From assembly GCF_001182825.2 (NCBI RefSeq), contig NZ_LFYO02000002.1:744001-808000 (forward strand): DNA of 64,000 nucleotides, in the 5' to 3' direction. The position numbers and the translations under genes were made by a program. This stretch comes from Streptococcus sp. X13SY08 (GTDB lineage: Bacteria; Bacillota; Bacilli; Lactobacillales; Streptococcaceae). This document shows, piece by piece, positions 1-10,246 of the stretch. Position 1 is the first letter of the stretch; the number at the start of each line of letters is the position of its first letter. Below the pieces are notes generated by a model that was not told the origin of the DNA, did no database searches, and was given only the letters and a program-made list of their open reading frames with translations.

Positions 1-57
1 CATAAGAAACGCTAATCGGTTGGAGATCCATTCAGCTATTTCTGTCCCACTATTTTC

Positions 58-533
58 CTATTTTTGCCATGTTTCAGGAGTTTCTAACCAATTGCGTTCA
101 GATTCTGCCAACGGCAGCTTAATAGAGCCAATGAGCGGGATATTTTCAATATAAATATCCTCTTCACCTTGATAGAGATAAAAATGAATTTTGTTACCAG
201 AATTAGTTTTGAGAACATATTGATAATCTACAATAGCATTTTTAGGTGGACTATCAAATACTGCATAGGGAGAATCTGTTTCTTCAATCTCATCAGTGAT
301 ATACTCCGAAAATGCTTCCAAGACATCTTGATTTTTTGTCTCTAATACTTTTTTCCATCTCCATTCAAGACAGTTATCATCTCACTATCTCCAATCTCAA
401 CTGAAAAATTTCCATCTTCTGATACTCGCGCCATTTCCTCACTCTTATTGGCTTCTTTATCTGACCAGCTACCACAAGCTGGCAAAGTGAACAGCGCTAG
501 CGTGCCTATTCCAAGCAATGCCGCTTTCTTCAT
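58..533 (-). pseudogene. Frameshifted small lipoprotein gene
   Basis: The N-terminal part (342-533) has a lipoprotein signal: basic start, hydrophobic stretch and lipobox LPAC, then a charged region ending at GDGKKY and stop. The next frame continues without a gap (KVLETKNQDVLEAFSEY and on) and runs to a stop at 58. The break is in a run of six A (minus strand, about 350-355); seven A would restore one reading frame of about 157 residues. It is the last gene after the MacA/MacB-type export operon. I do not recognise the mature domain. A homopolymer slip could be phase variation, a fixed mutation or a sequencing error. Confidence 0.65.
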
Positions 534-575
534 AGAGAACCTCCTTTTAAGAGACTGAACTTTTTCCTATTATTC

Positions 576-1829
576 TTATTCGTAACGAAGGGCTTCGATA
601 GGATCCAACTTAGAGGCTTTATTTGCAGGGAGAACACCGAAAACAATCCCTACTGCTGCTGAAAAAGCAAGACTACCTAACACGACTGGAACTGAAATCA
701 CAGCCTTGACACCTTCACCCATGGTACCTGATACGTTGACCAAAATCACAACGACTTGTGCCAATAAGAGCCCAATACCCCCACCGAGAGTCGTAAGTAC
801 GATGGATTCAATCAAGAATTGTGTCAAAATATTGCTTCTGGTTGCACCAAGTGCCTTGCGCAGACCAATTTCCCGCGTGCGTTCTGTGACCGATACTAAC
901 ATGATATTCATCACTCCGATACCACCGACCAAGAGAGAAATCCCGGCAACAGAACCTATAAAGAGGGTAATGCCACTCATAGCTTTGCTGTACTGTTCTG
1001 CTACTGCTGACATATCATAAATATCGTATTTGGCTTCTTTTAGTCCTGTTGCTCTTGTCAAATACTCTGCCGCAGCATATCCGATTTCGCTAGCATGTTC
1101 CACATCTTCCGTATGTATAAATAGATCAGCATTTTCCGAAACACCTTCTTCTGCTACCAATTGCGTATTGGTCACAACGGCGTTACCGCCAGACGCGCCG
1201 CCCATTAAGTTTGGTCCTGTTCCTGCCTCGGGATCTTTATAGACACCAATGACAAGATAATTATGATTTTTAAAACTGATTGTTTGATTGAGAGCGGATG
1301 AAGCATCTCCAAACAATTTCTCAGCCAGTCCTTTATCCAACATAATGACACGAGAAAATTTAGTATAGTCATTCTGTGTGAACTTTCTTCCAGCAATTAC
1401 ATCATATTTTTTGATATCGAAATAAGAATCACTGACACCTTTTATAAAGCTATTTTCTGATTTCTTATTCCCAAAACTCACTTCACTTGAGGTTGAATTA
1501 CTCGTATAATAATTATCCACCCCATCAACCGTCAACAGTCCGTTTAGGATATTTTCCGTCAATGTCGGTTGCTCTTCCGTGCTAACATTTGTCCCCTCTG
1601 TAAAGGCCATAAGCCCATCTTGCGTTGTTTCTGTTGGTGTATTATTGAAATAAACATTGATATCTTTTTGGTCTCCACCTACGATATCAGAAATGTTAGT
1701 ACTCACACCATTACCAAGAGCAACAATCACCACAACTGCAGTAACACCGATGATAATCCCCAACATGGTCAACAGCGACCGCATTTTGTGGGCAAGGATG
1801 GATTTTAGGGCAAATTTCCAATTTTCCAT
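576..1829 (-). CDS. ABC transporter permease, MacB/FtsX type
   Basis: Membrane subunit of a MacB-like exporter, 417 residues. It has one N-terminal membrane segment (about 20-42, GIIIGVTAVVVIVALGNG), a large extracellular core (about 45-280) and three C-terminal segments (about 285-400). The FtsX-family motif ERTREIGLRKALGA lies between the C-terminal segments. It overlaps the upstream ATPase gene by one base (ATGA type), and the MacA-like adaptor gene precedes that, so the three form one operon. Family members export peptides, antibiotics or lipoprotein-like substrates; the substrate here is unknown. Confidence 0.88.
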   Translation of the reverse strand: MENWKFALKSILAHKMRSLLTMLGIIIGVTAVVVIVALGNGVSTNISDIVGGDQKDINVYFNNTPTETTQDGLMAFTEGTNVSTEEQPTLTENILNGLLTVDGVDNYYTSNSTSSEVSFGNKKSENSFIKGVSDSYFDIKKYDVIAGRKFTQNDYTKFSRVIMLDKGLAEKLFGDASSALNQTISFKNHNYLVIGVYKDPEAGTGPNLMGGASGGNAVVTNTQLVAEEGVSENADLFIHTEDVEHASEIGYAAAEYLTRATGLKEAKYDIYDMSAVAEQYSKAMSGITLFIGSVAGISLLVGGIGVMNIMLVSVTERTREIGLRKALGATRSNILTQFLIESIVLTTLGGGIGLLLAQVVVILVNVSGTMGEGVKAVISVPVVLGSLAFSAAVGIVFGVLPANKASKLDPIEALRYE

Positions 1830-2524
1830 TAGCGAACCTCCTTGCGTGCATCCTCGGTAATAACACCATCTCGAAGAACAATTTTTCGAGTGGCATATTC
1901 TGCAATCTCAGGCTCGTGCGTGACCATGATAATGGTTTTCCCCTCACGATTGAGCTCAGTCAGCAAATCCATAATTTGATTTCCTGTCTTGGTATCCAAA
2001 GCACCGGTTGGCTCATCCGCAAGTACAATCGCTGGACTATTCACTAAGGCACGCGCAATGGCTACACGCTGCTTTTGTCCACCTGAAAGTTCAGATGGGA
2101 GGTGTTTCATCCGATCCGCTAATTCTACTTTTTCTAAAAATTGTTTGGATAATTCCTTACGTTTTGCACTCGGAACACCAGCATAGATCAAAGGCAATTC
2201 CACATTTTGTAAAGCGTTTAGTTTGGATAAGAGGAAAAATTGTTGGAAGACAAAACCAATTTGGTCATTACGAACCTCCGCTAATTTTTTCCCAGAAAGT
2301 TGACTCACTTCTGTTTCTTCCAGAAAATATTGACCAGAACTAGATCGATCCAAGAGACCAATAATGTTCATAAGAGTAGACTTCCCAGAACCTGATGGTC
2401 CCATGATGGCGACAAATTCACCCTCTTCCACTTCAAGACTGGTGTCTTTCAAAACATGCAGTTCTTGGTCCCCATTTTTATAGCTTTTATTGATGTGGCT
2501 GAGCTTAATTAACCGTTTCTTCAT
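1829..2524 (-). CDS. ABC transporter ATP-binding protein, MacB/LolD type
   Basis: Cytoplasmic ATPase of the export system, 231 residues. Walker [10 protein letters not shown] (about 42-50), signature [15 protein letters not shown] (about 145-159), Walker B IVLADEP and a switch histidine in MVTHEPE are all present. Its start overlaps the end of the adaptor gene by 20 bases and its stop overlaps the permease start, so translation is probably coupled. Length is normal for the LolD/MacB subfamily and nothing looks damaged. Confidence 0.92.
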   Translation of the reverse strand: MKKRLIKLSHINKSYKNGDQELHVLKDTSLEVEEGEFVAIMGPSGSGKSTLMNIIGLLDRSSSGQYFLEETEVSQLSGKKLAEVRNDQIGFVFQQFFLLSKLNALQNVELPLIYAGVPSAKRKELSKQFLEKVELADRMKHLPSELSGGQKQRVAIARALVNSPAIVLADEPTGALDTKTGNQIMDLLTELNREGKTIIMVTHEPEIAEYATRKIVLRDGVITEDARKEVR

Positions 2525-3662
2525 TCGCTTCTACCTCTTGACCATCTTTTAAGCTATCCATTGGGATAGAAATGACATGGTCATCCGCTTTCAAGCCAGC
2601 TGTAATCTCTTGGTTGGTAGCGTCTGAATTGCCCAAGGTCACTTCTACTTTTTTAGCTTTGCCATCTACAATGGTCCACACAAAGTTTTTGTCATCTTCT
2701 GTCACAACAGCGGTGACTGGAACCAAGATATGTTTGGTATTATTAACCACTTCAATGTTAACAGTGAAACCTTGTTTGAGCGGTCCAGCTTCACTTGTCA
2801 AAGTGGCTTTGAATGGATATTTAGAACCTGATGGTGCAGAACCACCCGCTGATGATGATGGTTGTTCACCTTCTGGATAGTTAGAGATATAGTTAATTTT
2901 ACCAGTCCATGTTTGTTCTGGGTAAACTTTTGAAGTAATTTTCACTTCTTGATCAACAGCAATATTTGCCAAATCGTACTCTGTCAAGCTACCTGTCACT
3001 TGCAAACTTCCTTGGTTAACAATGTGCACAACTGTTTGGTTGGTGCTAGTATTTGATTTTGAAATATCTTGATGTACTTCTACCACTGTACCTGCTACAT
3101 TACTGGTAACAGTTGCTTCGTTAACAGCTGACACTGCCTTATCCACTGCTGCTTGCGCGTCTGCATAAGCATCGTTCAAATCTTGCAACTGCATATCAAC
3201 TGTTCGTTGTGCAGATGATACGGCAGAATTATCCGTGCTTGCATCTCCTGTTAGATCAACTGTCTGACCATTTGTTCGCAAGTCATGAATTTGGCGTCCA
3301 ATTTTATCACGGCCTCTAACTGCTGTATCAACATTGGCTTGCAATTCCGTCACATCATATTGGACCAAGGCTTGACCAACCTGAACTTGATCTCCTTGTT
3401 TGACCTTAACCTCACTAATATCACCTTTTGAAGAGTCGTAACAAACGTACTGTTCTTGCGCAGCTGACACTGTACCAGCCAAAAGTGTAGATGAGGCAAT
3501 TGATCCTTCTTTAGCCACATGGTAAGTCAATGGCATCACTGATGCATCTGTATCACTAGGTGTTGCGTTTCCGCCAAAAAGCAGAGCACCACCGACTAGA
3601 GCTGCTCCTGCAACTCCTAAACTGGAAAACAAAGCAATTTTCTCTTTTTTTGATTGAAACAT
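2505..3662 (-). CDS. MacA/HlyD-family membrane-fusion adaptor
   Basis: Adaptor subunit of the exporter, 385 residues. One membrane anchor (about 10-30) is followed by a lipoyl-like half near residues 75-110 (VKQGDQVQVGQALVQYD), a coiled-coil hairpin (about 110-180), a second lipoyl half (VAGTVVEVHQD) and beta-barrel domains (about 215-375). The region around 268-282 is rich in Ser, Gly and Pro. It is first in the operon with the ATPase and permease genes. A ribosome site rich in A and G (AAAGGAGAAA) precedes the ATG. Gram-positive homologues work without an outer-membrane channel. Confidence 0.88.
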   Translation of the reverse strand: MFQSKKEKIALFSSLGVAGAALVGGALLFGGNATPSDTDASVMPLTYHVAKEGSIASSTLLAGTVSAAQEQYVCYDSSKGDISEVKVKQGDQVQVGQALVQYDVTELQANVDTAVRGRDKIGRQIHDLRTNGQTVDLTGDASTDNSAVSSAQRTVDMQLQDLNDAYADAQAAVDKAVSAVNEATVTSNVAGTVVEVHQDISKSNTSTNQTVVHIVNQGSLQVTGSLTEYDLANIAVDQEVKITSKVYPEQTWTGKINYISNYPEGEQPSSSAGGSAPSGSKYPFKATLTSEAGPLKQGFTVNIEVVNNTKHILVPVTAVVTEDDKNFVWTIVDGKAKKVEVTLGNSDATNQEITAGLKADDHVISIPMDSLKDGQEVEANEETVN

Positions 3663-3892
3663 AGGTTTCTCCTTTTTCTTTCAAGTAGCATGCTTGTACT
3701 AATTTTATAATACATCAACACAAAATATTTTGCAAGCATTTTATAAAATAATTTTAGAAAAAACAAGAAAATGTTTCCTGCGTTTTATCGAACAGTCTCT
3801 CACAAATCTATAAAGAAAGCGTAGCAGATTTTTGCAGAAAAACTTGAAAAAGGCTAAAATGAAGGCAGAAATAAATGAACGAGGGAGAGCGT

Positions 3893-5242
3893 ATGAGAGA
3901 ATTTGATATCATTGCAATCGGTGGCGGTTCTGGTGGTATTGCAACCATGAACAGAGCAGGAGAACATGGTGCTAAAGCCGCTGTCATTGAAGGAAATTTA
4001 CTAGGCGGAACCTGTGTTAATATTGGTTGTGTTCCCAAGAAAATCATGTGGTACGGAGCTACTATTTCTGAAGCCATCCGCCATTATGGTCCTGAGTATG
4101 GCTTTACATCAGAAAATGTGACCTTTGATTTTGCAACCTTGCGAAAGAACCGCGAAGCCTATATTGAGCGTTCACGCAATTCCTATGATGGCTCTTTTAA
4201 GCGAAACGGCGTGGAACTAATTAAGGGTTACGCTCGCTTTGTCGACAATCATACAGTTGAAGTCAACGGGGAATTGATTAAAGCCAAGCATATCGTCATC
4301 GCAACAGGTGCACGGCCAACTGTTCCAAACATTCCCGGAAGTGAATTGGGAATTGTTTCGGACGATGTTTTTGCTTGGAAAACTCTGCCAAAATCTATTG
4401 CCGTTGTGGGTGCCGGTTACGTCGCTGTAGAAATCGCTGGTGTCCTACATCAGTTAGGGGTAGAAACCGATTTATTCGTCCGTCGCGATCGTCCATTGCG
4501 GAGTTTTGATCATTCTATCGTTGAAACATTAATGGAAGAAATGGCTAAAAGCGGTCCCAACCTTCATACTCATAAAGTTCCACAAAAATTAGACAAATTG
4601 GACAACGGTCTTATTCAAATTACGTTTGAAGATGGTAGTACTCACAGCGCAGAGCAAATCCTTTGGGCAGCTGGTCGTAAACCTAACGTAGATCAGCTCA
4701 ATCTGGAGGCTGCCGGTGTCGAATTAACAGATCGTGGCTATATCAAAGTGAATGAGTACCAAGAAACCACTGCACCTGGCATTTATGCCTTAGGCGATGT
4801 TTCAGGTGAGAAAGAATTGACACCTGTCGCTATCAAAGCAGGCCGTACCTTGTCTGAACGACTCTTCAATGGGAAAACGAATGCGAAGATGGACTACTCC
4901 ACTATTCCAACCGTTATTTTCAGTCACCCTGCTATCGGAACGGTCGGTTTGACCGAAGAAGAAGCCATCGAAGCATATGGAAAAGAGCAAGTGTCCTGCT
5001 ACACTTCTAACTTTACATCTATGTACACAGCCATGGCTGACCACCGCCAATTGACTCGCTTCAAGCTCGTTATAGCTGGCCCAGAGGAAAAAGTCGTCGG
5101 CTTACATGGCATCGGCTACGGTGTCGATGAGACGGTGCAAGGTTTCGCAATCGCCATAAAGATGGGAGCTACCAAAGCCGATTTTGACTCTACAGTAGCC
5201 ATCCATCCAACCGGTTCTGAAGAATTCGTTCTGATGAGATAA
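3893..5242 (+). CDS. gor: Glutathione reductase
   Basis: FAD- and NADPH-dependent reduction of glutathione disulfide in the cytoplasm, 449 residues. The FAD motif GGGSGGIA and the redox pair in GGTCVNIGC (Cys41 and Cys46) are at the N-terminus; the NADPH-binding GAGYVAVE lies near 175 and the C-terminal active-site histidine in AIHPTGSEE. An ATG 18 bases upstream is in frame, but GAGGGAG just before 3893 supports the later start. It is divergent from the MacA-like operon and stands alone. Length and motifs are complete. A close relative such as mycothione or trypanothione-type reductase is unlikely in this genus. Confidence 0.93.
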   Translation: MREFDIIAIGGGSGGIATMNRAGEHGAKAAVIEGNLLGGTCVNIGCVPKKIMWYGATISEAIRHYGPEYGFTSENVTFDFATLRKNREAYIERSRNSYDGSFKRNGVELIKGYARFVDNHTVEVNGELIKAKHIVIATGARPTVPNIPGSELGIVSDDVFAWKTLPKSIAVVGAGYVAVEIAGVLHQLGVETDLFVRRDRPLRSFDHSIVETLMEEMAKSGPNLHTHKVPQKLDKLDNGLIQITFEDGSTHSAEQILWAAGRKPNVDQLNLEAAGVELTDRGYIKVNEYQETTAPGIYALGDVSGEKELTPVAIKAGRTLSERLFNGKTNAKMDYSTIPTVIFSHPAIGTVGLTEEEAIEAYGKEQVSCYTSNFTSMYTAMADHRQLTRFKLVIAGPEEKVVGLHGIGYGVDETVQGFAIAIKMGATKADFDSTVAIHPTGSEEFVLMR

Positions 5243-5379
5243 GTCGGACAAGCACGCTTCAGACATACACTTACTTCCAACCTAATAAACGTCACTCATT
5301 TCCAGTCCATGCATTCTATCAAATTTTGGTTTGGTCACTTCTACTCAAGTAAATTTTAGACCAAGGGAGGGTTTCATTC

Positions 5380-5592
5380 ATGAAGACAAGAATCTTTATA
5401 CTTGTTCGCCTAGCTATCATAATTCTTGCCATCGCCAACAATTCCTTCCACTTTTGGACAGGTTGGCTAGCACAAGCCTTGCTCATTACCTCATTTTTCA
5501 TCGTCCTCTATGAAGTGGCGGACTCCTACCGCAGAATCAAATCCTATAAAGAAAAAAGAGTGGGACAAACATCGATCAATCATCATAAATGA
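5380..5592 (+). CDS. Small two-helix membrane protein, unknown function
   Basis: Seventy residues with two hydrophobic segments (about 4-20 and 29-46) and a basic, hydrophilic tail. A good ribosome site (AAGGGAGGG) stands upstream of the ATG. The last 10 codons run into a gtgggacaaa motif that recurs in streptococcal intergenic DNA, so the native C-terminus may be shorter than annotated. No family recognised. Confidence 0.55.
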   Translation: MKTRIFILVRLAIIILAIANNSFHFWTGWLAQALLITSFFIVLYEVADSYRRIKSYKEKRVGQTSINHHK

Positions 5593-5638
5593 CGTTTTCG
5601 ATGTTGCCTCCACGTTCTTCTTTTCAGGTATTCTACCT

Positions 5639-5666
5639 TAAAAAGTCTGTCTCCAGACCTTTTATT
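5639..5666. terminator. Bidirectional terminator
   Basis: Stem AAGTCTG / CAGACCTT with loop TCTC, A-rich on the left and T-rich on the right. It separates the small membrane protein gene from the convergent GDSL hydrolase gene. Confidence 0.6.
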
Positions 5667-5772
5667 CCCCTGCGTATAGCTCAAAAGTAAAGTGAGAAAA
5701 GCTTTTCTTTCCATTTTTCTGACCCAAACTTTTTTCAACAGTTTGAGCAGTCAACTGCTGCGTCAAATTGCA

Positions 5773-6372
5773 TTACTCAACACATGAAACGAGGCAGGAT
5801 TTTCCAGCCTCTTTTATGATGTCCGTCATTGCCCTTGCTAAGAGTCGGTAAGCAGCACTTCCAAAATGAAGGCCATCGTCCATACTTCCTCGCAAGAGAT
5901 TTGCTAAATGTTTGTCACTCTTGGAAAAAGTTAAAACTGTATCTAGCAGCCGGGTGTGGTATGTTTCAGCTACCTGCTTCACTATACCGCCATAGTATTC
6001 CACCAAACGATGATTACGATAGACTTGCTTTGTCTCATCCACAGGCGATGGTGTCATCAGGCAAATCCGCTGCGCTGGAAAATAAACCAGTAAGATTTCC
6101 ACAATTTGCGTTAGATTTTGCAAATATTCCCCTAGAAATACTTGCTTATGTTGCGCCAGATCATTAGCATCAATGAAAACAAAAACCCAATCGCAACTAG
6201 GAATCTCTTTTATTGACAGATGTTTCAGTAAATTAAATGAATTATCCCCTGAAACTGCCCAATTTTCGATGGAGAGATTTGGCAAATTTTCCCTGAGAGA
6301 ATAGTCAATGTGGGGAATGGTTTTGCCCTCTAACCTAGCAAACAAACTATCTCCCAAAAGCAAGATTTTCAT
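5773..6372 (-). CDS. SGNH/GDSL-family hydrolase
   Basis: Predicted esterase or lipase-like hydrolase of 199 residues without a signal peptide. Block I GDSL is at residues 7-10 (Ser9 the likely nucleophile), an oxyanion block resembles DANDL rather than the usual GxND, and the C-terminal DGLHFG supplies Asp and His. It lies 69 bases downstream of vicX, same strand, and may be co-transcribed with it. The substrate cannot be read from sequence. Confidence 0.78.
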   Translation of the reverse strand: MKILLLGDSLFARLEGKTIPHIDYSLRENLPNLSIENWAVSGDNSFNLLKHLSIKEIPSCDWVFVFIDANDLAQHKQVFLGEYLQNLTQIVEILLVYFPAQRICLMTPSPVDETKQVYRNHRLVEYYGGIVKQVAETYHTRLLDTVLTFSKSDKHLANLLRGSMDDGLHFGSAAYRLLARAMTDIIKEAGKSCLVSCVE

Positions 6373-6441
6373 GACTGTCCTTTCTCTTGTAAACGAAAGA
6401 GAGGCGGTTTGCTAAAGCATAGAAAACCTGTTGCCTCTCCA

Positions 6442-7242
6442 TTAAATTCGTGTTAATTTTGTTGCCGTATCTGGCAATGTATCGTAGACTTGGAAATCCA
6501 CACCGACTCCCAAATCTGCTTGAGCCAGCTGATTGACCATGGTCATGTGTGCCAACTCCTTAATATTATTTTCCTTGGATAGATGTCCAAGATAAATTTT
6601 CTTGGTACGATGACCTAACGTTCGAATCATAGCATCTGCACTGTCTTCATTACAAAGATGCCCTTTGTCAGACAAAATACGTTGTTTAAGATTCCAAGAG
6701 TAAGAACCTGCCCTCAAAATCTCGATATCATGATTGGACTCAATCAAATAAGCATCCGCATTTTCTACAATGCCTGCCATTCTATCCGATACGTAGCCCG
6801 TATCCGTTAACATGACAAAACTCTTATCATCTTTCATGAAACGATAAAATTGTGGACAAGCTGCATCATGACTGACCCCAAACGATTCAACATCTAAATC
6901 TCCAAAGGTCTTGGTAACGCCTAGCTCAAAAATATGCTTCTGCGATACGTCAATTTTTCCAACCTTAGCTTCCATAGCTCGAAAAGTTAATTCATTGGCA
7001 TAGATATCCATTCCATACTTACGTGCTAAGACACCAATTCCATGAATATGATCGCTATGCTCATGTGTCACCAAGATAGCATCTAAATCCTCTGGTCTAC
7101 GGTCAATTTCTGCTAGAAGACCGGTGATCTTCTTACCAGAAAAACCTGCATCTACCAAAATTTTCTTTTGGTCCGTTTCCAAATAGAAAGAATTCCCACT
7201 AGAACCAGACGCTAAAATACTGTATTGAAATCCTTGTGTCAT
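6442..7242 (-). CDS. vicX: VicX/WalJ metallo-beta-lactamase-fold protein
   Basis: Cytoplasmic metallo-beta-lactamase-fold hydrolase, third gene of the VicRKX (WalRK) locus, 266 residues. The metal motif THEHSDH is at 59-65 (His60, His62, Asp64, His65), with further ligands in GVSHDAA and the C-terminal GHLSKEN. It follows vicK after six bases. Homologues in firmicutes (YycJ/WalJ) are linked to cell-wall control and DNA-related 5'-exonuclease activity; the exact reaction is not shown by this sequence. Confidence 0.93.
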   Translation of the reverse strand: MTQGFQYSILASGSSGNSFYLETDQKKILVDAGFSGKKITGLLAEIDRRPEDLDAILVTHEHSDHIHGIGVLARKYGMDIYANELTFRAMEAKVGKIDVSQKHIFELGVTKTFGDLDVESFGVSHDAACPQFYRFMKDDKSFVMLTDTGYVSDRMAGIVENADAYLIESNHDIEILRAGSYSWNLKQRILSDKGHLCNEDSADAMIRTLGHRTKKIYLGHLSKENNIKELAHMTMVNQLAQADLGVGVDFQVYDTLPDTATKLTRI

Positions 7243-7248
7243 AGTCTC

Positions 7249-8598
7249 CTATTCTTCCTCTGTCTCGTCATCCCATTCATCCACTGTCAAATCCTTGCTG
7301 TATGGTAAAACAATGGTAAAGGTTGACCCATGCCCGTACTCACTTTTGGCCCAAATAAAGCCCTTATGTTGCTTGATAATTTCTTTTGTGATTGCAAGCC
7401 CAAGCCCTGTACCACCTTGAGCACGCGACCGTGCTTTATCTACGCGGTAAAACCGGTCAAATATTTTTGGTAAATCAGCTTTTGGAATGCCCAAACCTTC
7501 GTCTGAAATAGAGATAATCAACTGCGTTTCTGTCGTCTTCATACTGAAGGTAATTTTCCCTCCATCCGGCGAATATTTGATAGCATTATTGAGAATATTA
7601 TCCAATGCCTGCGTCATCTTATCTGTGTCAATTTCCATCCAAATGGGGGTAATCAGATAATCTCTAATCAGACTGTACTCTTTATCACTATTTTGTCCCT
7701 TAATTCGATCAAAACGGTTGAGAATAAAGGTCACAAAAGCTGTAAAATTGATCAATTCGACATTCATTGAACCTACCTGATTGTCAATACGAGACAAACT
7801 CAGCAAGTCGGTAATCATCCGCATCATACGGTTTGTCTCATCTAGTGATACTTTGACAAAACTCGGTGCTACCTTGTCGTTCAAAGCCCCCTCATCGAGA
7901 GCTTCAAGATAAGATTTGACGGAGGTCAATGGTGTCCGCAGTTCATGGCTGACATTAGATACAAAGAGTCTGCGCTCCCGCTCTTCTTTGGCTTGTTCGG
8001 TCATATCATGTAGGACAGCAACAATCCCTGAAATCAGACCGCTCTCGCTACGTATAGTCGCAAAATTAGCCCGTAAAGCAAGGAATTCCCCATCTTCGTT
8101 GACATGGTCAATGATGACTTCTGGCGTCTGTGCCAACAAATCACGGAAAGAGTAGCGATCTTCAATATCCAAAATGGATAATAAATCTGCCTGCTCCGCC
8201 ATTTGCGCCGTCAACCCCAGCTGCTTTTGGGCGGTATCATTAATCATTATAATCCGCCCCATACGGTCTGTCGCCATCACACCATCACTCATGTAGGACA
8301 AGATAGAAGACAAACGTGTCTTTTCCTGCTCCAAATTATCATGGGTCAGACGAATAACTTCTGACAAATCATTGAGTGAATTCGTCATATCTGTAATTTC
8401 AGGGCTTCCTCGCATATCTAAAATATCCGAGTAATCTCCAGCAATCAATTCTTTCACTTTCTGATTAAGAATCTTGATTTGCTTGCTGTCTCGATGATTC
8501 TCAATCAGCATAAAGACCAGAGCAATGACAAAGCCCACCAAAATGACGATAAACCAAAATTCGGTCGTCGTCACTAAATATCGTAATTGGTTAATCAT
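7249..8598 (-). CDS. vicK: VicK/WalK sensor histidine kinase
   Basis: Sensor kinase controlling cell-wall hydrolase genes, 449 residues. One membrane segment (about 13-31) with almost no extracellular part, as in other streptococcal VicK proteins; HAMP about 32-85; PAS about 92-200; dimerisation/phosphoacceptor domain with His218 in [11 protein letters not shown]; catalytic domain with N box [11 protein letters not shown]1 DEGLGIP and G2 GGTGLGLAI. The start overlaps the end of vicR by eight bases. Confidence 0.95.
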   Translation of the reverse strand: MINQLRYLVTTTEFWFIVILVGFVIALVFMLIENHRDSKQIKILNQKVKELIAGDYSDILDMRGSPEITDMTNSLNDLSEVIRLTHDNLEQEKTRLSSILSYMSDGVMATDRMGRIIMINDTAQKQLGLTAQMAEQADLLSILDIEDRYSFRDLLAQTPEVIIDHVNEDGEFLALRANFATIRSESGLISGIVAVLHDMTEQAKEERERRLFVSNVSHELRTPLTSVKSYLEALDEGALNDKVAPSFVKVSLDETNRMMRMITDLLSLSRIDNQVGSMNVELINFTAFVTFILNRFDRIKGQNSDKEYSLIRDYLITPIWMEIDTDKMTQALDNILNNAIKYSPDGGKITFSMKTTETQLIISISDEGLGIPKADLPKIFDRFYRVDKARSRAQGGTGLGLAITKEIIKQHKGFIWAKSEYGHGSTFTIVLPYSKDLTVDEWDDETEEE

Positions 8599-9295
8599 GT
8601 GCTTTTATGTAGTAGCCAACACCGCGGCGTGTCAGAATGTATTCTGGGCAGCTCGGCACATCTTCTATCTTTTCACGCAAACGGCGAATGGTCACGTCTA
8701 CCGTCCGCACATCTCCAAAATAATCATAGCCCCAAACTGTTTCAAGCAAGTGCTCACGAGTCATGACCTGACCTAAATGATTGGCCAAATGGTGGAGCAA
8801 TTCAAACTCACGGTGAGTCAATTCTAATTCTTTCCCATGTTTCTTAGCGACAAAGGCATCTGGTAAAATCACCAAATCACCAATCACCAACTCGTTAGTT
8901 TCGATTGGTTTCAATTCCGTTTGCGTTTCAGACAATTCGCTACGGCGCAAGAGTGCCTTGACACGTGCTTGTAATTCGCGATTTGAAAAAGGCTTCGTGA
9001 CATAATCATCCGCACCAATCTCAAGCCCAATTACCTTATCAAACTCGCTGTCTTTGGCAGATAGCATAAGAATGGGCACATTACTCGTTTTACGAATATT
9101 ACGTGCCACTTCCAGTCCATCAATCTCCGGCAACATAAGATCCAAAATCACAATATCTGGCAATTCTTCCTCAAAGACAGCCAAGGCTTCGCGACCGTTG
9201 AAAGCTGTCACTACTTCGTAGCCTTCTCGTGTCATGTTGAATTTTATAATATCCGAAATCGGTTTTTCATCATCTACTACTAAAATTTTCTTCAT
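8591..9295 (-). CDS. vicR: VicR/WalR response regulator
   Basis: Essential OmpR-family regulator of peptidoglycan metabolism, 234 residues. Receiver domain with the acidic pocket at Asp8-Asp9, phosphoacceptor Asp52 and Lys101 (TKPF); winged-helix DNA-binding domain (about 135-231, [13 protein letters not shown]). First gene of vicRKX. The 180-base gap to the divergent amino-acid transporter operon must hold its promoter. No damage seen. Confidence 0.96.
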   Translation of the reverse strand: MKKILVVDDEKPISDIIKFNMTREGYEVVTAFNGREALAVFEEELPDIVILDLMLPEIDGLEVARNIRKTSNVPILMLSAKDSEFDKVIGLEIGADDYVTKPFSNRELQARVKALLRRSELSETQTELKPIETNELVIGDLVILPDAFVAKKHGKELELTHREFELLHHLANHLGQVMTREHLLETVWGYDYFGDVRTVDVTIRRLREKIEDVPSCPEYILTRRGVGYYIKAHD

Positions 9296-9394
9296 AGTCT
9301 TTTCACCTTTATTTGATGAAGCTATTATAACAGAAAACTCTTTATTTTTCAGTTTTTAAATTATATGTCATAAAATATAACATAACCAATATTA

Positions 9395-9440
9395 AGTTTT
9401 CAGAATTTACTTGACAAACAATTGAGCCGCATGCTACATT
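9395..9440 (+). promoter_or_regulatory. Promoter with CodY-like box for amino-acid ABC operon
   Basis: TTGACA at 9411-9416 and TACATT at 9435-9440 are 18 bases apart. Just upstream, 9395-9409 (AGTTTTCAGAATTTA) matches 11 of 15 positions of the CodY consensus AATTTTCWGAAAATT, with the TTTTCWGAA core intact. CodY control of amino-acid uptake is common in streptococci; its use here is inferred. Confidence 0.45.
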
Positions 9441-9475
9441 AATTTATGTAATAAGATATAACAAAGGAGAAGCTT

Positions 9476-10237
9476 ATGGCCCTAGTATCATTTGAACATG
9501 TCAACAAATTCTACGGTGATTTCCACGCACTAAAGGATATCAATCTGGATTTCCAGGCCGGTCAGGTAGTGGTTTTGCTAGGTCCATCTGGTTCAGGAAA
9601 ATCAACTCTCATCCGCACAATTAATGGATTAGAAAAAATCGACGATGGAAATCTTGTCGTAAACGGCCACACTGTTAACGATTCCTACACTAAAGATTTA
9701 GTAGATTTACGCAAAGAAGTCGGAATGGTTTTCCAATACTTTAATCTTTACCCACACAAAACTGTGTTAGAAAATGTAACTTTAACGCCTATAAAGGTCC
9801 TTGGAATTGACAAAAAAGAAGCAGAAAAAACTGCCCAACGCTATTTAGAGTTCGTTAACATGTGGGAACGAAAAGATTCTTATCCAGCTATGTTATCGGG
9901 CGGGCAAAAGCAACGAATTGCTATCGCGCGCGGACTTGCCATGAATCCCGAACTCCTGCTCTTTGACGAGCCAACTTCTGCCCTTGATCCTGAAACGATC
10001 GGCGATGTATTAACTGTTATGCAAAAATTAGCCCGTTATGGAATGAATATGATTGTCGTGACGCATGAAATGGGATTCGCTCGCGAAGTGGCCGACCGTA
10101 TTATCTTCATGGCAGATGGTGAAGTTTTAGTCGATACGACTGATGTGAATGGATTTTTCGATAATCCGACCGAACCACGCGCCAAACAATTTCTCAGCAA
10201 AATTATCAACCATGAGTCTGATAGCGTTTTGTTCTAG
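9476..10237 (+). CDS. Polar amino-acid ABC transporter ATPase (GluA/GlnQ type)
   Basis: ATPase of a glutamate/glutamine/aspartate-type importer, 253 residues. Walker [10 protein letters not shown] (about 38-46), signature [16 protein letters not shown], Walker B LLLFDEP, D-loop SALDPE and switch VTHEMGF. The ribosome site AAAGGAGAAGCTT precedes the ATG. It is intact although the next two genes (binding protein and first permease) are broken, so the transporter itself is probably non-functional unless other proteins partner with it. Confidence 0.9.
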   Translation: MALVSFEHVNKFYGDFHALKDINLDFQAGQVVVLLGPSGSGKSTLIRTINGLEKIDDGNLVVNGHTVNDSYTKDLVDLRKEVGMVFQYFNLYPHKTVLENVTLTPIKVLGIDKKEAEKTAQRYLEFVNMWERKDSYPAMLSGGQKQRIAIARGLAMNPELLLFDEPTSALDPETIGDVLTVMQKLARYGMNMIVVTHEMGFAREVADRIIFMADGEVLVDTTDVNGFFDNPTEPRAKQFLSKIINHESDSVLF

Positions 10238-10246
10238 GATGTGCCT

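Noticed and set aside
706..1242. Plus-strand ORFs opposite the MacB-like permease
   Set aside because: Antisense shadows of a well-supported gene, without ribosome sites or domains.
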